Made by a program: the position numbers and the translations under genes | Notes under the pieces: generated by a model | What the model was told of the DNA's origin: nothing | Databases searched by the model: none | What the model saw: the letters and a program-made list of their open reading frames with translations, nothing else | Origin: Anaerolineaceae bacterium | GTDB taxonomy: Bacteria; Chloroflexota; Anaerolineae; Anaerolineales; Anaerolineaceae | Length of the DNA stretch: 12,413 bases | NCBI GenBank assembly: GCA_028714615.1 | Contig: JAQTMA010000014.1 | Span: 26,275 to 38,687 of the forward strand | Reading direction: 5' to 3' | Shown: positions 1 to 6,489 of the stretch, one piece after another | How the letters are laid out: each line of letters begins with the position of its first letter | Numbering within the stretch: the first letter of the stretch is position 1

Positions 1-578
1 CATTTTTGTGAAGCGGACGGGCATAGATCAATGCCCCAATCGTCCAGCCGCATGGGCAAACCCCCTAAGGAAGATACCGCGTCCACCATGACCAGGGCTC
101 CATACCGGCGCGCAATTTTCGCAACTGCCTGGATGGGATTAACCACGGTAGTGGAAGTTTCCAGATGGACCAAAGCAACCATTTTCGCATCCGGATGCTC
201 CTGGAAGGCGGTTTCGAACGCTTCAGGGCTTAAGGGATCGCCCCATTCAGCCTCAACTGGAACAATAACCAGTCCGTAACTTTCGGCGATCGATTTCAAT
301 CGGTCGCCGAAGAAGCCGTTCGTCCCGATTAGAACCTTTTCCCCCGTTGAAAGCGCGCTACCCAGGCAGGCGTCGATGGCAACTGTCCCAGAACCAACCA
401 TGATGAAGACATCGCCCTGAGCGCCGTAGACTTCACGCAATAGTGCCAGGGTCTCATGATAATATGCGGTCCAGGCAGGACCATAATGAGCCTGGACAGG
501 ACTACCCATAGCTTCAAGCACATCCTGAGCCGGTTGAATCGGTCCCGGGATCATTAATTTGAGAGATTCCTGTTTCAT
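1..578 (-). CDS. Class V aminotransferase, alanine-glyoxylate / serine-pyruvate type (3' part outside window)
   Basis: PLP-dependent enzyme of fold type I that probably transfers an amino group between an amino acid such as alanine or serine and glyoxylate or pyruvate in the cytoplasm. I translated it by hand from ATG 578. It opens with the family's N-terminal PGP motif (residues 11-13, LMIPGP), has GSGT at 62-65 for the cofactor phosphate, and VDAVSSLGG at 165-173, where Asp166 should contact the pyridine nitrogen. SASQK ends at Lys192, the expected Schiff-base lysine. The window stops at that residue, so about half of a usual 360-390 residue protein is missing and the substrate-specifying C-terminal domain cannot be judged. 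The start has a good Shine-Dalgarno (AAGGAG at 589-584) and overlaps the acyltransferase stop by one base (TGATG), which suggests translational coupling. Family is confident; the exact substrate is not. Confidence 0.9.
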   Translation of the reverse strand, partial: MKQESLKLMIPGPIQPAQDVLEAMGSPVQAHYGPAWTAYYHETLALLREVYGAQGDVFIMVGSGTVAIDACLGSALSTGEKVLIGTNGFFGDRLKSIAESYGLVIVPVEAEWGDPLSPEAFETAFQEHPDAKMVALVHLETSTTVVNPIQAVAKIARRYGALVMVDAVSSLGGLPMRLDDWGIDLCPSASQK

Positions 579-1627
579 CAAATCTCCTTCATCCCCATCG
601 TTTCAGGGTCGTAGTGCACCCGTACACGTACAATAAATCGATCGATGGCACCAAAGCGGTATTTGTAATCCTCATCTCCGCGCATAAAATCGAATTCTTC
701 GCGTCCGTTCTCATTCGCCCAACGCAACAAGTCGGCCAGCAGAACCCATCCTGGTGAGTACTCGTTGAAACGCCGGTCGAGTCCCGAGTTATACATCCAA
801 ATCCGGTTAAGATAGTCCAGGCCGAGATAGGCAGCGGCTTTTTCGCCGCCAATTTCAAGGAAAGACAATAGCAAGCAGCCTTCGTCGAAGGCGCAGCGAA
901 TGACGAGTTGCATCTGCTCGCGCATCGCGGGGGTTAAGAAAGCCGCCTTTTCCGGGTCCTGAGCCATTAGCTCTATAAACGCCTTGCCTTCGGCTTCGAG
1001 CGTGTTGCTATCTGCAACAACATACCAACGCGCGGGTTTCTCGCCTGATTCCACCCGGCGCATCTTCCGGCGAATCTCGTGACGCTGTTTCTTATCCAGG
1101 CTTGCCAGGTAAGCGTCCCAATTACCCGGAAGGGGAATAAATGGGGAATGTTGAAGCAGTTCTTGTTGATAACCCCAACCTTGCTGGACTGCTGTTTTCT
1201 CCAACACGGCGAGTGTGGGAGAACTATCCAAGAGGTTATACCAATCCAATACCTGCCAGGCCGGTGAATCCAACGCGCGGAGAAAAGGTAGAAGGCCTTC
1301 AATAAAGGCAGTCAGGTCAACCTCGCGCACAATCACATCCAAATAATCCGATATCTCGATGCTTCCCAGCAGCATGAGGGCAGGAATGCCTTCACGATTG
1401 GGTGTAAAGAACAACGGCGCAATCCCAACCAGCCGCTCACCTTCTCTGGCAATGACAACGGCTAACTCGCCGTCCTTCCATTCCCCACCACCCCGCGTCT
1501 GCCACCATGTTCGCAGGTATTCGTGGCGCAAGAAAGGGACGTGGCTGGTGCTTTCATCCAGTAGTGCATTCCACTCCCGGGCGATTTGATTCATCTCTTC
1601 GGCGCTGCGCAGTAGTTGATATTTCAT
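578..1627 (-). CDS. GNAT-fold acyltransferase, FemAB/CelD-like (Acetyltransf_6)
   Basis: About 349 residues with the duplicated acyltransferase layout of the BioF2/CelD/FemAB-like group. The N-terminal part (roughly 1-160) ends before SPFIPLPGNWDAYLASL at 161-177. The second half carries the basic helix DKKQRHEIRRKMRRV (178-192), a central strand region with GEKAAAYLGLDY (261-272), and the family's closing motif DFMRGDEDYKYRFG (313-326). Relatives transfer acyl groups, often to sugars or cell-wall or capsule precursors, but nothing here fixes the substrate. I chose ATG 1627 (MKYQLL) over the upstream ATG pair at 1651/1648. The symmetric promoter predicts transcription starting near 1657, which would leave only about 6 nt ahead of 1651 but about 30 nt ahead of 1627. 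It is first in a two-gene unit with the aminotransferase, so the two may act on one small-molecule or surface-sugar pathway (inference). Confidence 0.82.
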   Translation of the reverse strand: MKYQLLRSAEEMNQIAREWNALLDESTSHVPFLRHEYLRTWWQTRGGGEWKDGELAVVIAREGERLVGIAPLFFTPNREGIPALMLLGSIEISDYLDVIVREVDLTAFIEGLLPFLRALDSPAWQVLDWYNLLDSSPTLAVLEKTAVQQGWGYQQELLQHSPFIPLPGNWDAYLASLDKKQRHEIRRKMRRVESGEKPARWYVVADSNTLEAEGKAFIELMAQDPEKAAFLTPAMREQMQLVIRCAFDEGCLLLSFLEIGGEKAAAYLGLDYLNRIWMYNSGLDRRFNEYSPGWVLLADLLRWANENGREEFDFMRGDEDYKYRFGAIDRFIVRVRVHYDPETMGMKEI

Positions 1628-1663
1628 CCGTTTCCCATCCCGAATCATCATTTGGTGGATCGA

Positions 1664-1693
1664 ATTATACTCGAGTCAACTCTCGGGTATAAT
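1664..1693. promoter_or_regulatory. Symmetric divergent promoter / palindromic operator
   Basis: A 30-bp inverted repeat separates the two divergent transcription units. The left arm ATTATACTCGAG (1664-1675) and the reverse complement of the right arm CTCGGGTATAAT (1682-1693) match at 11 of 12 positions around a 6-bp centre. On the plus strand TATAAT at 1688-1693 lies 17 bp after TTATAC (1665-1670). On the minus strand TATAAT at 1669-1664 likewise lies 17 bp after TTATAC (1692-1687). Each -10 therefore overlaps the other direction's -35. The -35 boxes are weak (2 of 6 to consensus), so an activator or tight competition is plausible. Predicted starts near 1700 (plus) and 1657 (minus) give leaders of about 30 nt to GTG 1730 and ATG 1627. 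Confidence 0.72.
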
Positions 1694-1729
1694 GACATTG
1701 AAATCCAACCCAATCCCACTGGATGCCCC

Positions 1730-3985
1730 GTGTTTGACATTAACCTGCTAACGCTTTCTGAACCGAATGACCAGGCCCAACTGCCCGGCTTGTTGGCAGC
1801 CAATACGCCCCGCCGCACGGCTCGCGGCCGGGCAGGCGACCAGATCGTCTTGCTGTTGACTCAATCGGGGAATTTACCGCTCTCCTCGGATGAACTGGGT
1901 AAGCTGCTCGATCGACTGGTCCAGACGTATTTCAAAACCAGCGGACCGGTCACTGCCGGGTTACGGTCAGTGGCTGAAACTCTCAACCAGGCGCTGCTCG
2001 AACGCAACCAGCGCAAATCTGCCGCCGGCAGCCAAACGGTAGGCTTACTTAATATGGTTGTCGTGCATTCAGACAAACTCTACCTGGCGCATGCCGGTCC
2101 GACGCACAGTTTGCTACTGGCCGAGAATGCAGTAGAGCATTATTTTGAGCCGCAAGCCTCGATTAAAGGCCTGGGATTGAGTCGCAATCTCGTACTGCGG
2201 TTCTACCAGGCTGAGATTGCTCCCGGCGACCTGGTATTGCTATGCCCGGATCCGCCCGTTGGCTGGACCCCGGCCAGCTTGAGCGGTAGCTCCACACTGA
2301 CCAAATCCGCCCTGGCTGAGCGCCTGCTGAATCCACAGCCAGCTACTCTGTCGCTGGCCATCGTGCAACTCACTTCCGGTACAGGAAAAATCAGCGGTCC
2401 CGAGCGCCTGGCGCCCAGCCTGGATGCGCTGCGCATGGAAGCTCATGCGGTAGAAGCACCGCCGGCTGTAGATACAGTGGAAAAATCGGCGACGGCAGCG
2501 CGCGAAGACATCCCTACCGTCCCCCCCGAGAACCGAACGGATGTTGTCGATATCCAGCCGGAGTCTGGGCGTTCCATACGGCGAAGCCGCGCCAATCGAC
2601 CTGCACCCACCCCAGAATCTCCGGAAACCCCCAGCACTACCCCGAAAGACAAACCCAAATCATTCTCGGCGAAACCCACCTTCGGGCGCCTGTGGCGAGG
2701 CGCCCGCCGGATTCGCCAGCGCACTAGTTCGGCTACGCGCAGCTTCTTTAGCTATTTGCTGCCCGGGCAAAACGGCCAACCCGGCAGCCTTTCCTCCGGG
2801 AGCATGGTTTTTATTGCCATTGCAATCCCCGTGGTGATTGTAACCCTGGCCACGATGGTCTACTTCCAACGCGGGCGCGCCCAGCAGTTCCAGGAATATT
2901 TTTCGCAGGCACAGAACGCTGCTCATCAGGCAGCCAACCAGACGGACCCGGTCACTTTGCGCAGCGCGTGGGAAACGACCTTGCTCTACCTGGACAAGGC
3001 GGAAGCCTACCAGACAACCGACGAGTCGCATACACTGCGCCAACAGGTGCAGACTTCCCTGGACGGCCTGGACGGGATTACCCGCCTGAGCTACCAACCT
3101 GCCATTGTTGGCGGGCTGGCAACCTCGGTTCAGGTCAGCCGCATGATCGCCACCGCCAGCGATTTGTACCTGCTCGATAAAACCACCAGCCGGGTGATGC
3201 GCGCCATCCTGACCGGGCGCGGATATGAGATCGACAATACCTTCCGCTGTGAGAAAGGTACATTCGGCAGTTATAAAGTTGGGGACATCCTGGACATTAC
3301 CGCGCTCCCCAGAGGCAACGAATTCAAAGCCTCCATCCTGGCATTGGACGCGAACGGCAACTTGTTATATTGCATCCCTGGCCAGGCTCCCCTCTCCGCT
3401 CCGCTGGCTCCGCCGGATAGCAACTGGGGAAAAATCACGGCCTTCACCTATGATTCTGGGACGCTATACGTGCTGGACCCGCAAGTCAACTCGGTTTGGA
3501 TGTATGGGGGTAATAACGCCACCTTCTCGGAACGTCCACAGCCATTTTTCGATACGAATGCTCCTTCCATGGCAGACGTGATCGACCTGACGGTAAATAA
3601 CACTGACTTGTATTTGCTGCATGCGGATGGACACCTGACGCTCTGCACCCTAAGCTATACCACTACCCCCACGCGCTGTACCGATCCCGCCACCCTCACC
3701 GATCCACGCCCAGGACATGCCAGCAATGTGCCGGTGATCCCAGGAGCGCAATTTACGCAGATCCAGTTTACCCAACCACCCGATCCATCCTTGTATTTTT
3801 TGGACCCCAATCAGGCGGCAATTTTCCATTTCAGCCTGAGACTCAACTTGCAGCGTGTCTTGCGCACCCAGGGGTCGGGCGCAGCAGAGCTGCCCCAACA
3901 GCCAGTGAGCGCATACACCATCGGCCCTAACCGAACTGCTTTCCTGGCTTTTGGCAACCAGATTTTTTACGCGCTGGTTCCCTAG
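1730..3985 (+). CDS. Membrane-anchored PP2C-like pseudophosphatase with propeller-like ectodomain
   Basis: About 751 residues. Residues ~35-215 have a PP2C-like order of elements: DQIVLLLTQSG, then GSQTVGLLNMVVVHSDKLYLAHAGPTHSLLL, then IAPGDLVLLCPDPP. The metal-binding signatures are altered: the usual DGMGG position reads TQSGN, GDS reads GPT, and SDGL reads PDPP, where only Asp175 of the pattern remains. It is therefore probably catalytically inactive. A Pro/Arg/Lys-rich linker follows (219-355), then one membrane helix (~359-380), a helical stalk (380-450), and about six repeats of LYLLD/LYVLDP type (from ~478 to the end) that resemble a beta-propeller outside the membrane. I chose GTG 1730 because it lies 30 nt after the predicted transcription start; the TTG at 1616 lies upstream of the promoter and overlaps the divergent gene. 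It is first in the operon, 9 nt before the next gene. The role is unknown; a transmembrane sensor or scaffold is inference. Confidence 0.75.
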   Translation: MFDINLLTLSEPNDQAQLPGLLAANTPRRTARGRAGDQIVLLLTQSGNLPLSSDELGKLLDRLVQTYFKTSGPVTAGLRSVAETLNQALLERNQRKSAAGSQTVGLLNMVVVHSDKLYLAHAGPTHSLLLAENAVEHYFEPQASIKGLGLSRNLVLRFYQAEIAPGDLVLLCPDPPVGWTPASLSGSSTLTKSALAERLLNPQPATLSLAIVQLTSGTGKISGPERLAPSLDALRMEAHAVEAPPAVDTVEKSATAAREDIPTVPPENRTDVVDIQPESGRSIRRSRANRPAPTPESPETPSTTPKDKPKSFSAKPTFGRLWRGARRIRQRTSSATRSFFSYLLPGQNGQPGSLSSGSMVFIAIAIPVVIVTLATMVYFQRGRAQQFQEYFSQAQNAAHQAANQTDPVTLRSAWETTLLYLDKAEAYQTTDESHTLRQQVQTSLDGLDGITRLSYQPAIVGGLATSVQVSRMIATASDLYLLDKTTSRVMRAILTGRGYEIDNTFRCEKGTFGSYKVGDILDITALPRGNEFKASILALDANGNLLYCIPGQAPLSAPLAPPDSNWGKITAFTYDSGTLYVLDPQVNSVWMYGGNNATFSERPQPFFDTNAPSMADVIDLTVNNTDLYLLHADGHLTLCTLSYTTTPTRCTDPATLTDPRPGHASNVPVIPGAQFTQIQFTQPPDPSLYFLDPNQAAIFHFSLRLNLQRVLRTQGSGAAELPQQPVSAYTIGPNRTAFLAFGNQIFYALVP

Positions 3986-3994
3986 CCACAACCT

Positions 3995-4474
3995 ATGCCC
4001 CTTCAGACGGCGTTATCCATCTTCCTGCTTGCGCTGATACTTTACCTCCTATCGGTTCTCCTGGTTTGGGGGGTAGCGAGCATTGTACGGCGCATTCCCG
4101 AGCCGGTGCAAACGGAGGGGGCTCAGGCGGGCACACCTCCCGCGACCGGCGCCATCATTCAGATGGGCAGTCTGGAGTCCATTCCTCCCGCACCGCCAGC
4201 GATGCCTCCACCCGTTGGAATCCCCATACAAGCGCCACCTTCCAGGCGCGCCTTGACTGTCCTTTGCCCCCGTACAGGGGTGGTCCATTCACTCTCCGTA
4301 GCAATGGGGGAACGCGTTGAATTCGGCCAAGAGCTATGTGTGCTCGAAACCGGGGGGCAGATGACTGCAATCCGGGCAGGCCACACCGGCATCATCGCGA
4401 GAATTCTGGTAGCCGAGTCTGATCCGGTAAAATCCGGAGATACGATTATGGAATTCTCGGCATACGGGGATTAG
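3995..4474 (+). CDS. Membrane-tethered biotinyl/lipoyl-type domain protein lacking the attachment lysine
   Basis: 159 residues. One N-terminal membrane helix (~7-31) is followed by a Pro/Ala-rich linker (35-84) and a C-terminal domain (85-155) with the strand pattern of biotinyl carrier domains: LTVLCPRTGVVHSL, GERVEFGQELCVLE, then GHTGIIARILVAESDPVKSGD. In biotin carriers VLE is followed by AMKM, whose lysine receives biotin. Here the aligned residues are T119-G120-G121-Q122, and the domain's only lysine (in VKSGD, 146) is at the wrong place. The architecture resembles a fusion of the gamma subunit and carrier part of a sodium-pumping decarboxylase, which fits the next gene 1 nt downstream. 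It probably cannot carry biotin or lipoate; a structural or ligand-binding role is inference. Fold confident, function unknown. Confidence 0.78.
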   Translation: MPLQTALSIFLLALILYLLSVLLVWGVASIVRRIPEPVQTEGAQAGTPPATGAIIQMGSLESIPPAPPAMPPPVGIPIQAPPSRRALTVLCPRTGVVHSLSVAMGERVEFGQELCVLETGGQMTAIRAGHTGIIARILVAESDPVKSGDTIMEFSAYGD

Positions 4475-4475
4475 C

Positions 4476-5489
4476 ATGACCTTCGCTCAGATCATCACAG
4501 CCTTTTTGAACTCGCTGGCCGTTTTCACCTGGGGCAACGCCATGATGGTGATGATCGGCGTGCTGATCCTAGCCGTGGCATTCATATGGAAGCGAGAGCC
4601 TTTCCTCGCACCACTGGGATTTGGCTGCCTGATGGCCAACCTTGCCTTTCCGTACCTGGGTGGGCTATTCTCTGGGATGCATAACGCCGGCCTGGCAACC
4701 GGAATCCTACCTATCCTGGGCCTGGTCGGGATAGGCGCATCCCTGGACCTTTCGCCGCTTCTCACCCGGCCGCGCATCATCTTGCTCAGCGCGGTTGGGC
4801 AGGTGGGGATATTTTTCGTCATCTTGATGGCAGCCTTTTGGAAGTTTGCACCAGGCGAGGCGGCATCGATTGGGATCGCCAGTGCAGCCGGTGCTACGAG
4901 CGGCTTACTAGCCGTTTTCTCAGTCAACCGATTAGCACCTCATTTGCTCGCCCCGGTCGCCCTGGCGGGTTTTCTTTTTGCGACCTTCCTACCCGTGGCA
5001 CGCACCGGATGCATGCGCTTGTTGGCGCCGAAGTCGGGGTTGGATTCTTGGGAGGGAAATTCACCCACTTCACCCGTTCCACGAGCTCAAATACTGCTAC
5101 CTATTCTTCTGGCCGTTGGATTGGGCATCTTGTTTCCCGGCGCAGCTCCACTGGTGGGTGCGGTGATGCTGGGGAACCTGATGAGCGCCAGTACAAGCAC
5201 CACTCGCCTGGCGAACACAGTCCAACAAACGATATACCCAGTCGTCCTGTTCTTACTGGGATTGACGCTTGGGGGAGCTATGACTCCAGCAGCTTTCTTG
5301 ACCGGAACCACCTTAAAAGTTCTGCTGCTAACTGGTCTCGGGGTCGTCCTGAACGCCATGATCTGGGCCATAAGTGTGCGCTACGCCGGTCACTGGTTGG
5401 GCGCAGGCGGGCAAGATACGGATACCGATATGTTAGCCAGCCTGCTTGCCGCGGGCGCTATTCTCGGGGTCGCCTCCCTCATTGCTTAA
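4476..5489 (+). CDS. Decarboxylase beta-subunit homologue (OadB/GcdB/MmdB family), divergent
   Basis: 337-residue polytopic membrane protein with about nine to ten hydrophobic segments. Family matches are GIGASLDLSPLLTRP (86-99), GEAASIGI (127-134), NRLAPHLLAPVALAGF (151-166), AAPLVGAVMLGNL (223-235) and LGLTLGGAMTPAAFL (261-275). True beta subunits couple decarboxylation of a biotin-bound carboxylate to Na+ export and carry ADGPT after the EAASIGI segment, with a conserved Asp that is essential in the Klebsiella oxaloacetate decarboxylase. Here the equivalent stretch reads SAAGATSG with no Asp. The C-terminal AAGVSA and HAMGPNVAGVIG-type segments are also missing or shortened, and the protein is shorter than the usual 370-430 residues. 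It is preceded by GGGGA (4466-4470), 5 nt before ATG and 1 nt after the previous stop, so the two genes are tightly coupled. Family confident; pump activity unlikely. Confidence 0.85.
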   Translation: MTFAQIITAFLNSLAVFTWGNAMMVMIGVLILAVAFIWKREPFLAPLGFGCLMANLAFPYLGGLFSGMHNAGLATGILPILGLVGIGASLDLSPLLTRPRIILLSAVGQVGIFFVILMAAFWKFAPGEAASIGIASAAGATSGLLAVFSVNRLAPHLLAPVALAGFLFATFLPVARTGCMRLLAPKSGLDSWEGNSPTSPVPRAQILLPILLAVGLGILFPGAAPLVGAVMLGNLMSASTSTTRLANTVQQTIYPVVLFLLGLTLGGAMTPAAFLTGTTLKVLLLTGLGVVLNAMIWAISVRYAGHWLGAGGQDTDTDMLASLLAAGAILGVASLIA

Positions 5490-5532
5490 AAACAAAAGGC
5501 GATTGCAGACCCTGATGGGTGAGCATTCGCCT
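5488..5532 (-). terminator. Rho-independent terminator of the response regulator gene (between convergent genes)
   Basis: The arms 5497-5512 and 5517-5532 pair at 13 of 16 positions around the loop TGAT. On the minus strand the hairpin is followed by TTTTGTTTTT (5497-5488), the expected U-rich tail. It lies just beyond the stop of the minus-strand regulator. The plus-strand side lacks a T-run (CTTCAAAA), so it would end the convergent plus-strand operon only weakly. Confidence 0.75.
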
Positions 5533-5548
5533 CTTCAAAATTCGCGAG

Positions 5549-6205
5549 TTACACGTCTAGCCGGTAACCTACCCCCCGAATGGTTTTTAAGAAACGCGGG
5601 TGACGAGGATCTACTTCCAAAGCCTCGCGCAACCAACTAATATGCACATCCAGAGTACGGGTGTCGAGTGTATAGTTCGTATCCCAGACCACCTTGAAGA
5701 GCTCCGTCCTCTCCACCACCACGCCACGGTGTTCGATTAATGTCTGTAATAGTTTCACCAGGCGGGGAGTTAACCGAGATTGTTGCCCGAGGCAGCGCAC
5801 TCGACGCTGTTCGAGATCCAGACGAATAGGTCCCACGTGTAAGAGGTTTTTTTCTTCTCCGGGCAGGTAGGGCTTAATGCGGTTGATCAGCTTTTGGATG
5901 GTGAACGGCAAAACCAGAATCACATTGGCATCTACATCTTCGCCTGGATTGTTTTTTGCATCGACAACCAACACAATGGGAAGGCCATCCAATTGTTCGC
6001 GTAAGGATTGGCAAATCCGGCGTCCGCTGGTGCGGAGTGAGGCAGCGTCGACCACCACCAGGTCCGGATCCACATCTGGCAGGCAACGTAAGGCCGCGCT
6101 TCCGTTGGGAGCGCAATCGACCGCAAACCCTTTCTTTGCCAATCCAGCAGCAAATGAAGACTCTCCGGCGCGCTTTCCTTCAATGATTAAGAGTTTTGCT
6201 TGCAC
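5549..6205 (-). CDS. OmpR/PhoB-family response regulator with degenerate receiver domain
   Basis: 218 residues starting at GTG 6205, with Shine-Dalgarno AGGTGG (6216-6211). The C-terminal winged helix (~123-218) is canonical: SRLTPRLVKLLQTLIEHRG, DTRTLDVHISWLREAL (recognition-helix region), and FLKTIRGVGYRL for the wing. The N-terminal receiver (1-115) keeps Asp53 at the phosphorylation position (PDLVVVDAAS). The acidic pair that normally binds Mg2+ is replaced by E9-G10 (LLIIEGK), and the conserved Lys of KPF is Leu99 (LPF). Phosphorylation by a histidine kinase is therefore doubtful, and no kinase gene is adjacent. It may act constitutively, by dimerisation or ligand binding (inference). 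It is convergent with the 1730-5489 operon and divergent from the nuclease gene, with a 284-bp region between the two starts in which it may bind. DNA-binding class is certain; target is unknown. Confidence 0.93.
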   Translation of the reverse strand: MQAKLLIIEGKRAGESSFAAGLAKKGFAVDCAPNGSAALRCLPDVDPDLVVVDAASLRTSGRRICQSLREQLDGLPIVLVVDAKNNPGEDVDANVILVLPFTIQKLINRIKPYLPGEEKNLLHVGPIRLDLEQRRVRCLGQQSRLTPRLVKLLQTLIEHRGVVVERTELFKVVWDTNYTLDTRTLDVHISWLREALEVDPRHPRFLKTIRGVGYRLDV

Positions 6206-6330
6206 CTATCCACCTGGTAATCATAGGGTCATTGACCAGTTAAGGAATCACGTCCAAACCATGACGGGAAAAAGAAGAATCGTGGCTTCCAGTCGGTATG
6301 CTGGAGTGTCCAAATCTTAACGATGGTTTG

Positions 6331-6374
6331 TTAATACGGGTTCAAAGAAGTGTTAATGCGGCTTCATTATACCT
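6331..6374. promoter_or_regulatory. Direct repeats at 11-bp spacing with a minus-strand -10 box, candidate regulator-binding site
   Basis: Four consecutive 11-bp units begin TTAATACGGGT (6331), TCAAAGAAGTG (6342), TTAATGCGGCT (6353) and TCATTATACCT (6364). Units 1 and 3 match at 9 of 11 positions; with flanks, GTTAAT-CGG-TTC matches at 12 of 14. An 11-bp direct-repeat spacing is typical of OmpR/PhoB-family binding sites. On the minus strand the last unit contains a perfect TATAAT (6371-6366), so the array would overlap the likely promoter of the regulator gene. A further inverted pair, TTAAC at 6317 and GTTAA at 6330, borders it. Binding is inference. Confidence 0.45.
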
Positions 6375-6416
6375 TATTTCCCCGTTTGTCCGACCCATTT
6401 TTCAAGAACAATTCAG

Positions 6417-6445
6417 TTGCGCCGCTATCCCCCCCGTGTTAGAAT
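6417..6445 (+). promoter_or_regulatory. Extended -10 promoter of the bifunctional nuclease gene
   Basis: TTGCGC (6417-6422) and TAGAAT (6440-6445) are separated by exactly 17 bp, and TG at 6437-6438 makes an extended -10 (TGTTAGAAT). Transcription would start near 6452, giving a leader of about 38 nt to ATG 6490. Confidence 0.6.
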
Positions 6446-6461
6446 AAGGAGGATAGTCTCA

Positions 6462-6476
6462 ACCAGGGTTCCTGGT
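6462..6476 (+). promoter_or_regulatory. Leader hairpin or operator before the nuclease gene
   Basis: ACCAGG and CCTGGT form a perfect 6-bp inverted repeat around GTT. It sits about 10 nt after the predicted transcription start and two bases before the Shine-Dalgarno GGGAGG (6479-6484). It could be an mRNA hairpin that tunes ribosome access or a palindromic protein site. It lacks a U-tract, so it is not a terminator. Confidence 0.45.
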
Positions 6477-6489
6477 GAGGGAGGTATGT

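Noticed and set aside
1616..1729. Upstream TTG extension of the PP2C-like protein
   Set aside because: It would start inside the divergent acyltransferase gene and before the predicted promoter; the translated extension shows no conserved-looking segment.
2660..3097. A 145-codon minus-strand open frame inside the PP2C-like gene
   Set aside because: It is antisense to the membrane helix and stalk of a convincing gene, has no recognisable domain, and I see no start signal for it.
4487..4927. A 146-codon minus-strand open frame antisense to the beta-subunit homologue
   Set aside because: Low-complexity Pro/Arg/Ile composition and no Shine-Dalgarno; it is a shadow of the membrane-protein codons.
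4838..5515. A 225-codon plus-strand open frame overlapping the beta-subunit homologue
   Set aside because: Its product is rich in Arg/Ser/Gly with no domain, and the overlapping frame gives clear membrane helices and family motifs.
6220..6225. TATGAT as the -10 box of the regulator gene on the minus strand
   Set aside because: Transcription would start inside the Shine-Dalgarno; the perfect TATAAT at 6366-6371 is a better candidate.
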